64,000 nucleotides of DNA from an uncultured Bacteroides sp. (GTDB taxonomy: Bacteria; Bacteroidota; Bacteroidia; Bacteroidales; Bacteroidaceae). Position 1 is the first letter of the stretch. Each line of letters opens with the position of its first letter. The stretch lies in assembly GCA_944321465.1 (NCBI GenBank), contig CALULL010000005.1, forward strand, positions 1 to 64,000, read 5' to 3'. Under the pieces are notes generated by a model. The model ran no database searches, was not told the origin of the DNA, and saw only the letters and a program-made list of their open reading frames with translations. A program made the position numbers and the translations under genes. This document shows positions 45,176-54,604 of this stretch, in pieces.

Positions 45176-45508
45176 ATGGAAGAAAAGAAAGAAAAGAAAA
45201 ATACGACTTTGAAGAGCATCATTGGGGGCGACATTCTGGCCAACGACTTCTTCCGCCGCCAAATGGGTCTTCTCGTGCTCATCATGGTGCTTGTGCTCTT
45301 CTACATACACAACCGCTATGCCTGCCAGCAGCAGATGATAGAGGTGTCGCAGCTGAAGGAACGGCTTACGGATGTGAAGTATAACGCTCTAACCCGCAGT
45401 TCGGAGCTGATGGAACGCAGCAGGCAGTCGCGCATCGAGGAGTACATTGAGACCAAAGGCAGCGACTTGGAAACCTCGACACAGCCGCCTTATCTCATAG
45501 AGGACTGA
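45176..45508 (+). CDS. FtsL-like cell division protein
   Basis: The 110-residue product has a lysine/glutamate-rich cytoplasmic N-terminus, the segment LKSIIGGDILANDFFRRQM, one membrane helix (about 31-46) and a periplasmic coiled-coil-like part (QQMIEVSQLKERLTDVKYNALTRSSELMERSRQSRIEEYI). That build and the place between rsmH and ftsI identify the FtsL-like protein of Bacteroidota, which links FtsQ and FtsB to FtsW-FtsI. Sequence similarity to E. coli FtsL is low. ATG at 45176 fits homologues; a longer frame upstream has no typical features. Confidence 0.9.
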   Translation: MEEKKEKKNTTLKSIIGGDILANDFFRRQMGLLVLIMVLVLFYIHNRYACQQQMIEVSQLKERLTDVKYNALTRSSELMERSRQSRIEEYIETKGSDLETSTQPPYLIED

Positions 45509-45545
45509 ACCACAGCCTCTGTCGGGGGCGACAACGCAAGACACG

Positions 45546-47675
45546 ATGGTAATAAACAAGAAGAACATAATAATACGCTATGCGTTCGTGGTGCTGTTCA
45601 TGGGACTGCTGGGGGTAGGAGTAGCGGTGAAGGCGGGCTTCGTCATGTTCGTGCAACGGGACTACTGGTTGGCCGTGGCCGACCGCTTTGTGCGCGAGAA
45701 CGTTCCCTTAAAGCCTACGCGGGGCAACATCCTTTCATCCGATGGCAAGCTCATGGCCAGCTCGTTGCCCGAATACCGCATTTACATGGACTTTAAAGCA
45801 GGCGGCTACACCAAGGATACCATGCTGATGAATCACCTGACGGAAATCTGCGAAGGTATGCACCGCATCTTTCCCGACAAGAGCGCAGCTGAGTTCAAGC
45901 GGCACATCCTGGCCGGGCGGCGCAAGGGTAGTCAGAACTATCTGCTCTATCCCAAGCGCATCTCTTACATACAGTATCAGGAGATGAAGAAACTGCCTGT
46001 GTTTCGTCTGAGCCGCTACCGTGGCGGTTTTATAGCCAACGTCTATAACCTCCGCAAGAAACCTTTCGGCTCGCTGGCTGCCCGGACGCTTGGCGACCTG
46101 TACCCCGATACGGCGATGGGAGCGAAGAACGGCATCGAACTGGCCTTCGACTCGCTGCTCAAGGGACGCGACGGCATGAGCCACCGGCAAAAGGTGCGCG
46201 GCGACTGGTTGAACATAGTGGAGCGACCGGCCGTAGATGGCTGCGACATCGTGACAACCATCGATGTGGACATGCAAGACATTTGCGAGAAAGCTTTGGT
46301 AGATAAGCTCAAGGAGCTTGATGCCTATGTCGGCGTGGCAGTACTTATGGAGGTGCATACGGGCGACGTAAAGGCCATCGTCAACATGAGCCGGGGCAGC
46401 GACGGAAACTACTACGAGACGCGCAACGCAGCCATAAGCGACCTCATGGAGCCGGGTTCGACCTTCAAGACCGCTTCCATTATGGTGGCGCTGGAGGACG
46501 GCAAGATAACACCGGACACCAAGGTGAACACCGGCAACGGAGTGTTGAAGATGCACGGCAGCCTCATGCGCGACCACAACTGGCATCGTGGGGGCTATGG
46601 CGAGATAACCGCCACCCGGGCCTTGGAAGTGTCGTCCAACATAGGCGTGTCCTATCTCATCGACCAGGCCTATGGGAGCGACCCGCAGAAGTTCATCGAC
46701 GGCCTGAAGCGCATGAGCCTCGATCAGCCTTTGCATCTACAGATACCCGGTGAGGGGAAACCCTACATCAAGGACGCGGACGACCCTACTTTCTGGAAGA
46801 CCACACTGCCGTGGATGAGCATCGGCTACGAGTCGCAGCTGCCGCCCATCAACGTGCTGACGTTCTACAACGCCATTGCCAACAACGGAACCATGATGCG
46901 CCCCCGTTTCGTGAAAGCTGCGCTGCGGGACGGCGATGTGGTGGAAGACTTCCCCACGGAGGTAATCAACCCTAAAATCTGTTCGGACCGCACCTTGGAG
47001 CAGATACGCAAGATGCTGGAGGGCGTTGTGTCCGAGGGCCTTGGCAAGGCTGCCGGAAGCACGCAGTTTGCCGTGGCCGGAAAGACGGGAACGGCACAGA
47101 TAGCTCATGGCGGCCAAGGCTACCGCAGCGGGGGCATGGACTATCTCGTGAGCTTCTGCGGCTACTTCCCGGCGGACAAACCCCAGTACAGCTGCATCGT
47201 CTCCATCAAGAAGCCAGGCCCGGGGGCATCGGGCGGTCTGATGGCCGGAAGCGTGTTTGCCAGGATTGCCGAGCGCGTCTATGCCAAGAACCTGCACTAC
47301 GATCTCCAGAATGCCATCGACAGCACCTACAACCCCGTCCCCAGTGTGCTGGCAGGCAACCTGGACGACGCGCGCAGAGTGTTGCGGGAGCTTGACGTGC
47401 CCGTCGAGACGGGACATGCAGCCCGTCACGGGAACGGCTCTTGGGGAGTGGCACAACCGCTGGCCAAGGGAGTCAGCCTGGTGGAGAACGGCGTAGCCGA
47501 CACGCCGGGCCGTGTGCCCGATGTCGTGGGTATGGGTGCCCGCGATGCCGTCTATCTGCTCGAAAGGCAGGGACTGCGTGTGCGCCTCAACGGCGTAGGG
47601 CAGGTGAAGCGACAGTCTATACCGGCGGGAAGCACCGCGCACAAGGGACAGACGGTGACGCTCACCCTGCGATGA
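45546..47675 (+). CDS. ftsI: Penicillin-binding protein, FtsI/PBP3 type, with PASTA domain
   Basis: This is the septal peptidoglycan transpeptidase that works with FtsW. The 709-residue product has an N-terminal membrane helix (about 13-32), the PBP dimerisation domain (LKPTRGNILSSDGKLMASS), and the transpeptidase motifs SxxK in EPGSTFKTAS (about residues 303-308), SSN in LEVSSNIGVSYL (about 363) and KTG in VAGKTGTAQ (about 512). A single PASTA domain closes it (about 650-709, VPDVVGMGARDAVYLLERQGLRVRL). It follows the ftsL-like gene by 37 bases. Confidence 0.96.
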   Translation: MVINKKNIIIRYAFVVLFMGLLGVGVAVKAGFVMFVQRDYWLAVADRFVRENVPLKPTRGNILSSDGKLMASSLPEYRIYMDFKAGGYTKDTMLMNHLTEICEGMHRIFPDKSAAEFKRHILAGRRKGSQNYLLYPKRISYIQYQEMKKLPVFRLSRYRGGFIANVYNLRKKPFGSLAARTLGDLYPDTAMGAKNGIELAFDSLLKGRDGMSHRQKVRGDWLNIVERPAVDGCDIVTTIDVDMQDICEKALVDKLKELDAYVGVAVLMEVHTGDVKAIVNMSRGSDGNYYETRNAAISDLMEPGSTFKTASIMVALEDGKITPDTKVNTGNGVLKMHGSLMRDHNWHRGGYGEITATRALEVSSNIGVSYLIDQAYGSDPQKFIDGLKRMSLDQPLHLQIPGEGKPYIKDADDPTFWKTTLPWMSIGYESQLPPINVLTFYNAIANNGTMMRPRFVKAALRDGDVVEDFPTEVINPKICSDRTLEQIRKMLEGVVSEGLGKAAGSTQFAVAGKTGTAQIAHGGQGYRSGGMDYLVSFCGYFPADKPQYSCIVSIKKPGPGASGGLMAGSVFARIAERVYAKNLHYDLQNAIDSTYNPVPSVLAGNLDDARRVLRELDVPVETGHAARHGNGSWGVAQPLAKGVSLVENGVADTPGRVPDVVGMGARDAVYLLERQGLRVRLNGVGQVKRQSIPAGSTAHKGQTVTLTLR

Positions 47676-47721
47676 GGAAAGACAATACTGAACCCAACGA
47701 ATGTACTATATATAATAAGGT

Positions 47722-49170
47722 ATGAAACTAAACGAACTCTTACAAGCTATACAACCCCTCGAAGTGGTGGGCGACACCGATGTCGACATCTGCGGGGTGG
47801 ACATCGACTCGCGCCTCACCGCACCCGGCCATCTCTTCATGGCCATGCGCGGGACGCAGGCCGACGGCCACGCCTACATTCCCGCCGCGCTGGAGCACGG
47901 GGCCGTGGCTGTGCTTTGCCAGGAGATGCCCGCCGAGCTGAAGCCTGGAGTGGCCTACGTGCGTGTGGCCGACAGTGAGGATGCCACAGGCCGCCTTGCC
48001 ACCCGGTTCTACGGCGACCCTACGTCGAAGCTGCGGCTGGTAGGCGTGACGGGTACTAATGGAAAGACTACCGTGGCCACGCTGCTCTATCACATGTTCC
48101 GATACTTTGGCTACAAGGTGGGGCTGGTCTCCACTGTGTGCAATTACATAGACGACCAACCTGTGCCTACCGAGCACACCACCCCCGACCCCATTACCCT
48201 GAACAGCCTGTTGGGACGCATGGCCGACGCAGGCTGCCGGTACGTGTTCATGGAGGTAAGCTCGCATGCCATCGCCCAAAAGCGCATCAGTGGCCTGCGT
48301 TTTGCCGGAGGCATTTTCACCAATCTGACGCGCGACCATCTGGACTACCACAAGACGGTGGAGAACTACCTGCGTGCCAAGAAGAAGTTCTTTGACGACC
48401 TGCCAGGCGACGCTTTCAGCCTGACGAACCTGGACGACCGCAATGGCATGGTGATGGTGCAGAACACCCGTTCGCAGGTACACACCTACTCGTTGCGCAG
48501 CCTGGCCGACTTCAAGGGCCGCGTGCTCGAGTCCCATTTTGAGGGTATGTTGCTCGACTTCAACGGTCGCGAGGTGGCCGTCCCCTTCATAGGCCGCTTC
48601 AATGCCAGCAATCTGTTGGCCGTCTTCGGTGCAGCCGTCCTGCTTGGCAAAGGCGAGGAAGAGGTGCTCGTAGCCCTCAGCACCCTGCATCCGGTGGCCG
48701 GGCGCTTCGAGGCCCTGCGCTCGCCCAGTGGCTATACGGCCATCGTGGACTATGCCCACACGCCCGACGCGCTGGCCAATGTGCTGAGTGCCATCCACGG
48801 CGTGCTGTCGGGACGGGGTCAGGTGATTACCGTCGTGGGGGCGGGCGGTAACCGCGACAAGGGCAAACGCCCCCTCATGGCCCAGGAAGCCGCACGCCAG
48901 AGCGACCGCCTCATCATCACCAGCGACAATCCCCGCTACGAGGAACCGCAGGACATCATCGGCGACATGCTGGCCGGGCTTGGTCCGGACGACTTGTCCA
49001 AGACCCTGAGCATAGCCGACCGCCGCGAGGCCATCCGCACGGCCTGCCTGCTGGCCAGGCCGGGCGATGTGGTCCTGGTGGCCGGTAAGGGGCACGAGAA
49101 CTACCAAGAGATAAAAGGCGTGAAGCACCACTTTGACGACAAGGAAGTGCTTCGCGAGGTAATGAACTGA
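47722..49170 (+). CDS. murE: UDP-MurNAc-tripeptide synthetase MurE (meso-DAP-adding)
   Basis: MurE adds the third amino acid to UDP-MurNAc-L-Ala-D-Glu in the cytosol. The 482-residue product has the ATP loop [15 protein letters not shown] (about residues 107-121), the carbamylated-Lys region, [14 protein letters not shown], and the C-terminal [10 protein letters not shown]. The DNPR tetrapeptide (about 402-405) is the known determinant for meso-diaminopimelate. mraY follows after 181 bases that contain a repeat array. Confidence 0.97.
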   Translation: MKLNELLQAIQPLEVVGDTDVDICGVDIDSRLTAPGHLFMAMRGTQADGHAYIPAALEHGAVAVLCQEMPAELKPGVAYVRVADSEDATGRLATRFYGDPTSKLRLVGVTGTNGKTTVATLLYHMFRYFGYKVGLVSTVCNYIDDQPVPTEHTTPDPITLNSLLGRMADAGCRYVFMEVSSHAIAQKRISGLRFAGGIFTNLTRDHLDYHKTVENYLRAKKKFFDDLPGDAFSLTNLDDRNGMVMVQNTRSQVHTYSLRSLADFKGRVLESHFEGMLLDFNGREVAVPFIGRFNASNLLAVFGAAVLLGKGEEEVLVALSTLHPVAGRFEALRSPSGYTAIVDYAHTPDALANVLSAIHGVLSGRGQVITVVGAGGNRDKGKRPLMAQEAARQSDRLIITSDNPRYEEPQDIIGDMLAGLGPDDLSKTLSIADRREAIRTACLLARPGDVVLVAGKGHENYQEIKGVKHHFDDKEVLREVMN

Positions 49171-49228
49171 CAGACAATATGCTGCCTCGACCCTAACCCG
49201 TCCCTCGGCAATGCCTCTCCGCCCCCTC

Positions 49229-49320
49229 GCCGGGAGCACACCTGTGCTCCCCGGCTGGCGAAGGTGCACTGCCCGACGGGCAAAGGTCCGCTCCCCGGGG
49301 CGCACACCTGTGCCCCCTCC
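49229..49320. repeat. 22-bp quasi-palindrome array 9 (inside dcw operon, murE-mraY)
   Basis: Four units near 49230, 49256, 49278 and 49299 (GGGAGCACACCTGTGCTCCC, GGCGAAGGTGCACTGCCCG, GGGCAAAGGTCCGCTCCCC, GGCGCACACCTGTGCCCCC). The first is almost a perfect palindrome. It makes up half of the unusually long murE-mraY gap. Confidence 0.8.
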
Positions 49321-49351
49321 GGGGCCGAGGCAGGAAAACGAAGCGAACGCA

Positions 49352-50620
49352 ATGTTATACTATCTATTCCAATGGCTCGACCGCTACGACTTTCCCGGTG
49401 CGGGCATGTTTGCCTACACGTCGTTCCGCGCGCTGATGGCTGTCATCCTGGCCTTGCTCATATCGAGCATCTGGGGCGACAAGTTCATCTGCCTGCTCAA
49501 GCGCAGGCAGATTACCGAGACGCAGCGCGATGCCAGCATCGACCCCTTCGGGGTGCAGAAGGCGGGTGTCCCTTCGATGGGGGGCATCATCATCATCGTG
49601 GCCATCCTCATCCCCTGTCTGCTGCTGGGACGGCTGGGCAACATCTACATGGCCCTCATGCTCGTCACCACCGTGTGGCTCGGCTCGCTGGGCTTTGCCG
49701 ATGATTACATCAAAATCTTCAAGCGGGACAAGGAAGGGCTGCACGGCAAGTTCAAGATTATCGGGCAGGTGGGCCTGGGGCTTATCGTGGGGCTGGTGCT
49801 CTACTTCAGTCCGCAGGTCGTCATCCGCGAGAACATCGAGGTGCAGCAGCCCGACGGCACCGTGGAAGTGGTGCATGCCGCCAAGGAGATTAAGGCCACC
49901 CAGACGACCATACCCTTCGTCAAGAGCAACAACCTGGACTATGCCGACATCATGGGCTTTCTGGGCGAACATGCTCAGACGGGCGGCTGGATACTGTTCG
50001 TGCTGGTGACCATATTCGTGGTGACAGCCGTCAGCAACGGAGCCAACCTGAATGACGGCATGGACGGCATGGCGGCAGGCAACTCGGCCATCATCGGCCT
50101 GACGCTGGGCATACTGGCCTACGTGTCGAGCCACATAGAGTTTGCGGGCTACCTGAACATCATGTTCATACCCGGCTCCGAGGAACTGGTCATTTTCATC
50201 TGTGCTTTCATAGGGGCACTGATAGGTTTCTTGTGGTACAATGCCTATCCCGCCCAAGTGTTCATGGGCGACACGGGCAGCCTCACCATAGGCGGCATCA
50301 TCGCCGTGCTGGCCATCATCATCCACAAGGAGCTGCTGATACCCATCTTGTGCGGCGTGTTCCTGGTGGAAAACCTGTCGGTCATCCTTCAGCGGGTCTA
50401 CTACAAGTCAGGGAAGCGGAAGGGGGTGAAGCAGCGGCTGTTCAAGCGCACGCCCATACACGACCACTTCCGCACGTCGATGAGCCAGGTAGAGGCGGGC
50501 TGCAAGGTGGTTTTCACCCGACCCGAACAGTTGTTCCACGAGTCAAAGATAACGGTGCGCTTCTGGATCGTGACCATCGTCCTGGCCGCCGTCACCATCA
50601 TAACGTTAAAGATTAGGTAA
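49352..50620 (+). CDS. mraY: Phospho-N-acetylmuramoyl-pentapeptide transferase
   Basis: MraY transfers phospho-MurNAc-pentapeptide to undecaprenyl phosphate, giving lipid I in the inner membrane. The 422-residue product has about ten helices and the catalytic Asp pair in GFADDYIKIFKRDKEGL (about residues 115-130), GANLNDGMDGMAAGN, and the HHH-like/PIHDHF region KRTPIHDHF. It is longer than E. coli MraY (360) because of a soluble loop with VQQPDGTVEVVHAAKEIKATQTTIPF, typical of the phylum. The start ATG at 49352 (MLYYLFQWLDRY) is conserved; the open frame upstream crosses array 9 and is not coding. Confidence 0.96.
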   Translation: MLYYLFQWLDRYDFPGAGMFAYTSFRALMAVILALLISSIWGDKFICLLKRRQITETQRDASIDPFGVQKAGVPSMGGIIIIVAILIPCLLLGRLGNIYMALMLVTTVWLGSLGFADDYIKIFKRDKEGLHGKFKIIGQVGLGLIVGLVLYFSPQVVIRENIEVQQPDGTVEVVHAAKEIKATQTTIPFVKSNNLDYADIMGFLGEHAQTGGWILFVLVTIFVVTAVSNGANLNDGMDGMAAGNSAIIGLTLGILAYVSSHIEFAGYLNIMFIPGSEELVIFICAFIGALIGFLWYNAYPAQVFMGDTGSLTIGGIIAVLAIIIHKELLIPILCGVFLVENLSVILQRVYYKSGKRKGVKQRLFKRTPIHDHFRTSMSQVEAGCKVVFTRPEQLFHESKITVRFWIVTIVLAAVTIITLKIR

Positions 50621-50646
50621 GAAGAAAAAGGAGAAAAGATAAAGAC

Positions 50647-51981
50647 ATGAGCAAAATCGTAGTTTTGGGCGCAGGCGAGAGCGGCGCCGGAGCAGCCGTA
50701 TTGGCCAAGGTGAAGGGTCTGGACACGTTTGTGTCCGATGCCTCGGCTATCAAGGACAAGTACAAGCAACTGCTCGACAAGTATCACATAGAATGGGAAG
50801 AGGGAGGCCACACCGAGGAGCGTGTCCTCGGTGCCGACGAGGTGGTGAAAAGCCCCGGCATTCCCAACGATGCCCCCCTCATCCTGAAGCTGAGGGCACA
50901 GGGCACACCTGTCATCTCGGAGATAGAGTTTGCCGGACGGTACACCGATGCCAAGATGATTTGCATAACGGGGTCGAACGGCAAGACCACCACTACCTCG
51001 CTCACCTACCACATCTTCAAGAGTGCAGGACTCAACGTGGGGCTGGCAGGCAACATAGGGCGTAGCCTGGCCTTGCAGGTTGCCACCGAGCAGCACGACT
51101 ATTACATCATCGAACTAAGCTCCTTCCAGTTGGACAACATGTACGACTTCAGAGCCAACATTGCCGTGCTGATGAACATTACTCCCGACCATCTGGACCG
51201 CTACGACCACTGTATGCAGAACTACGTGGACGCCAAGTTCCGCATTACCCGCAACCAGACCGAGGACGACGCTTTTGTCTTCTGGAACGACGACCCCATC
51301 ATCCGCCGCGAACTGGCCAGACACGGACTGAAGGCCCGTCTCTACCCCTTCGCCGCCGTCAAGGAAGACGGGGCCATAGCCTATGCCGAAGACGGGCAGA
51401 TGGAGATTGACATCCCGCCGACCTTCAACATGGAACTGGAAAAACTGGCTCTGCACGGCACGCACAATCTCTACAACTCGCTGGCGGCGGGCATTTCGGC
51501 CAAGCTGGCAGGCATCCGCAAGGAGAGCATCCGCCAGGCTCTGTCCGACTTCGAGGGAGTGCCCCATCGGCTGGAGTATGTGGCCACGGTACGGGGTGTG
51601 CGTTTTGTCAACGACTCCAAGGCGACCAACGTCAATTCCTGCTGGTATGCCTTGCAGAGCATGACGGCTCCCACGGTGCTTATCCTGGGCGGCAAGGACA
51701 AGGGCAACGATTACCGCGAGATAGAGCCTTTGGTGCGGCAGAAGTGCACGGCCCTGGTCTACCTTGGGCTGCATAACGAGAAGCTGCACGACTTCTTCGA
51801 TTCCCTGGGCTTGCCGGTGGCCGACGTGCGTAGCGGCATGAAAGAGGCTGTCGAGGCCGCCTATCGTCTGGCCCGCAAGGGCGACACGGTGCTGCTCAGC
51901 CCCTGTTGTGCCTCCTTCGACCTTTTCAAGAGCTACGAAGACCGGGGCGACCAGTTCAAGCAGTATGTGCGCGAGCTGTGA
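50647..51981 (+). CDS. murD: UDP-MurNAc-L-alanine:D-glutamate ligase
   Basis: MurD adds D-glutamate to UDP-MurNAc-L-Ala. The 444-residue product has the N-terminal Rossmann-like IVVLGAGESGAGAA, VKSPGIPNDAPL, the ATP loop CITGSNGKTTTTSL (about residues 103-116), NITPDHLDRYDH, VPHRLEYVATVRGVRFVNDSKATN and the C-terminal LLSPCCASFDLFKSYEDRGDQFK, which is diagnostic for MurD. It follows mraY by 26 bases. Confidence 0.97.
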   Translation: MSKIVVLGAGESGAGAAVLAKVKGLDTFVSDASAIKDKYKQLLDKYHIEWEEGGHTEERVLGADEVVKSPGIPNDAPLILKLRAQGTPVISEIEFAGRYTDAKMICITGSNGKTTTTSLTYHIFKSAGLNVGLAGNIGRSLALQVATEQHDYYIIELSSFQLDNMYDFRANIAVLMNITPDHLDRYDHCMQNYVDAKFRITRNQTEDDAFVFWNDDPIIRRELARHGLKARLYPFAAVKEDGAIAYAEDGQMEIDIPPTFNMELEKLALHGTHNLYNSLAAGISAKLAGIRKESIRQALSDFEGVPHRLEYVATVRGVRFVNDSKATNVNSCWYALQSMTAPTVLILGGKDKGNDYREIEPLVRQKCTALVYLGLHNEKLHDFFDSLGLPVADVRSGMKEAVEAAYRLARKGDTVLLSPCCASFDLFKSYEDRGDQFKQYVREL

Positions 51982-52041
51982 GGACGGCAGCCACAGTGTG
52001 ACATTCAACCGAATAACCAATACTTAAAAACTCCGACAGAA

Positions 52042-53337
52042 GTGGACTTACTCAAGAGCATCTTCAAGGGCGACAAGGTAATCTGGATTATCTTTCTGGC
52101 GCTTTGCCTCATCTCTCTCACCGAGGTCTTTTCGGCTGCGTCGCGCCTCACTTACGCCGATGGGGACTATTGGGCTCCCATCACCCAACATGCCATCTTC
52201 CTGCTGTCTGGCGCAGGCATCGTGGTGGGGGTGCACAGCGTGCCCTACCGCTGGTTTCAGGTTTTGCCGGTCTTTCTGCTGCCTGTGTCGGTGGGGTTGC
52301 TGCTCGTCGTCATGCTGGGCGGGCTTTTCGGTGATGCGCGGGTGAACAATGCCGCCCGCTGGATGTCTTTTATGGGCATTCAGTTCCAGCCCTCCGAGCT
52401 GGCCAAGATGGCGGTTGTCATCTCCACGGCCTATATTTTGTCCCACAACCAGGACGAACGCGGTGCTACGCCGGCAGCCTTCAAGTACATCATGTGGATA
52501 GTGTGCGTGGTGTGCGGGCTTATAGCCCCCGAGAACTATTCCACCGCCGCCCTGTTGTTTGTCACCGTCTTCCTTATGATGTTCATAGGCCGCGTGCAAG
52601 TTCGCAAACTGCTGGCAGTGGCGGGCGTGTTGGTTGTCGTGGGCGGGTTGTTCATCCTCTTCTTGCAGGTAACCCCCAACGACACGCTGCGCGAAATACC
52701 GCTCGGCCACCGTTTCACCACTGTCAAGGCACGCATAGCCGACTTCACCGACAGTGAGCTTCCGCCCCCCGATAAGTATGACACCGATGACAACGGCCAA
52801 GTGGCCCATGCCCGCATAGCGGTGGCTTCGAGCGGCCTGATAGGGTGCGGGCCGGGCAACTCGGTGCAGCGCGACTTCCTGAGCCATGCCTATTCTGACT
52901 TCATCTACGCCATCATAATCGAGGAGCTGGGCTTAGTGGGAGGCATCGTGGTGGTGGTGCTCTACTTCTGGCTGCTCGTCAGGGTGGGGCGCATAGCCAG
53001 CAGGTGCACGCGCACTTTTCCGGCCTTTCTTATTCTGGGCATCGCTCTGTTGCTCGTCACGCAGGCCATGTTCAACATGATGGTGGCCGTGGGAATGGCT
53101 CCTGTCACGGGACAGCCGCTGCCTCTCATCAGCAAGGGTGGCACCTCGACGTTCATCAACTGCGCCTACATTGGCATGATATTGAGCGTGAGCCGGTACA
53201 CTGCTGCCCAGCGTGAGAAGGAGCAGCAGGCCGCCGCCGACGGACAATTGCCCGCCGCCCTTGCTGCCGACAGCCAGGCGCAGAGTGGCGAAGAGCCTCA
53301 GTCGGCTGCCCTTAACAGCGACGACGAGCTGAAGTAA
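52042..53337 (+). CDS. ftsW: Lipid II polymerase FtsW (SEDS family)
   Basis: FtsW is the septal SEDS glycosyltransferase that polymerises lipid II with FtsI. The 431-residue product has about ten membrane helices and the SEDS motifs ARWMSFMGIQFQPSELAKMA, APENYSTAALLF, GPGNSVQRDFLSHAYSDFIYAIIIEELG and GQPLPLISKGGTS. The start is GTG at 52042 (VDLLKSIFKGDKVIW); no ATG gives the full first helix. The last 55 residues are a polar, Ala/Gln-rich tail. It lies 60 bases after murD. Confidence 0.96.
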   Translation: MDLLKSIFKGDKVIWIIFLALCLISLTEVFSAASRLTYADGDYWAPITQHAIFLLSGAGIVVGVHSVPYRWFQVLPVFLLPVSVGLLLVVMLGGLFGDARVNNAARWMSFMGIQFQPSELAKMAVVISTAYILSHNQDERGATPAAFKYIMWIVCVVCGLIAPENYSTAALLFVTVFLMMFIGRVQVRKLLAVAGVLVVVGGLFILFLQVTPNDTLREIPLGHRFTTVKARIADFTDSELPPPDKYDTDDNGQVAHARIAVASSGLIGCGPGNSVQRDFLSHAYSDFIYAIIIEELGLVGGIVVVVLYFWLLVRVGRIASRCTRTFPAFLILGIALLLVTQAMFNMMVAVGMAPVTGQPLPLISKGGTSTFINCAYIGMILSVSRYTAAQREKEQQAAADGQLPAALAADSQAQSGEEPQSAALNSDDELK

Positions 53338-53370
53338 ACTTACAACCGGACACTTAAAGAGAAAAACGAT

Positions 53371-54546
53371 ATGGCTACCAATCGAAACACAAGCCGAAAG
53401 GCCGATGCGCCCCGCATCGTCATAAGCGGGGGCGGAACGGGCGGGCACATCTTCCCGGCAGTCTCCATAGCCGGGGCTGTGAGAACCCTGTGTCCGCAGG
53501 CCGAAATCCTGTTTGTCGGGGCCGAGGGACGCATGGAGATGCAGCGCGTGCCCGAAGCCGGATACCCCATCATTGGACTGCCCGTGGCGGGCTTCGACCG
53601 CAGCCACTTGTGGCGCAACGTTGCCGTGGTGCGCAAGCTGCTGGGCAGCCTGTGGCAGGCAAGGCGCATCGTGCGCGACTTCCGGCCCCACGTGGCGGTG
53701 GGAGTGGGCGGATACGCCAGCGGGCCTACGCTCTACATGGCCAGCCGCATGGGCGTGCCCACCCTGTTGCAGGAGCAGAACTCGTATGCCGGAGTGACCA
53801 ACCGCCTGTTGGCCAAGCGTGCCAGCAAGATTTGCGTGGCCTACGACGGCATGGAGGCTTTTTTCCCCAAGGACAAAATCCTGCTGACGGGCAACCCCGT
53901 GCGCCAGAACCTGCTGGACGGCAACCTGACGCGTGCCGAGGCTGCTGCGGCCTTTGGGCTGGACCCGGCCCTGAAGACCGTCCTTGTCGTGGGGGGCAGT
54001 CTGGGAGCACGCACCATCAACCGCACCGTGGCGGCCATGTTGCCCGCCCTGCGCCAGCGTCCCCGCGTGCAGCTCATCTGGCAGACGGGCAAGGGCTATG
54101 TGGACGAGGTAAGGCGGGCTATCCAGTCAGCCACCGGGGCCGAACAGACTGGTACGTCCATTCCGGGCCTGCCGGGCGTGTATGTATCCGCTTTCCTGTC
54201 GGACATGGCCCGGGCTTACCGCGCTGCCGACTTGGTAGTGTCGCGTGCCGGTGCGGGTTCCATCTCCGAGCTGTGCCTGCTGGGCAAGGCCGCCGTGCTG
54301 GTGCCCTCGCCCAACGTGGCCGAGGACCATCAGACGAAAAATGCCCTTGCTCTCTCGACCAAGGGGGCGGCCCTGTTCGTGGGCGATGCCGATGCCGCCG
54401 GGAAGCTGCCGTCTGCCATCTTTGACACCTTGGAAGACGACGACCTGCTGGAACGCCTTTCGCACAATGCCGCTTCGCTCTCCATGCCCCATGCCGCCGA
54501 GACTATTGCCCGCGAGGTGCTGAGCCTGGCGGGGTGGGCGGTTTGA
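53371..54546 (+). CDS. murG: UDP-GlcNAc:undecaprenyl-PP-MurNAc-pentapeptide transferase
   Basis: MurG makes lipid II from lipid I at the inner face of the membrane. The 391-residue product has the G-loop IVISGGGTGGHIFPAVSIA (about residues 17-35), VGVGGYASGPTLYMA, LLQEQNSYAGVTNRLLAKRASKI, VVGGSLGARTIN (third G-loop) and the donor-site block VVSRAGAGSISELCLLGKAAVLVPSPNVAEDHQTKNA. The first 12 residues (MATNRNTSRKAD) are an extra polar leader. It follows ftsW by 33 bases. Confidence 0.97.
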   Translation: MATNRNTSRKADAPRIVISGGGTGGHIFPAVSIAGAVRTLCPQAEILFVGAEGRMEMQRVPEAGYPIIGLPVAGFDRSHLWRNVAVVRKLLGSLWQARRIVRDFRPHVAVGVGGYASGPTLYMASRMGVPTLLQEQNSYAGVTNRLLAKRASKICVAYDGMEAFFPKDKILLTGNPVRQNLLDGNLTRAEAAAAFGLDPALKTVLVVGGSLGARTINRTVAAMLPALRQRPRVQLIWQTGKGYVDEVRRAIQSATGAEQTGTSIPGLPGVYVSAFLSDMARAYRAADLVVSRAGAGSISELCLLGKAAVLVPSPNVAEDHQTKNALALSTKGAALFVGDADAAGKLPSAIFDTLEDDDLLERLSHNAASLSMPHAAETIAREVLSLAGWAV

Positions 54547-54604
54547 AGGAGGGTAGCTGCCCGTCTATCATCACAACACAGAAGAACAACACACAGACAA
54601 CGCA

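Noticed and set aside
49211..49351. An N-terminal extension of mraY through array 9
   Set aside because: The extension is a translation of the repeat array and has no membrane-protein character; homologues begin at MLYYLFQWLDRY.
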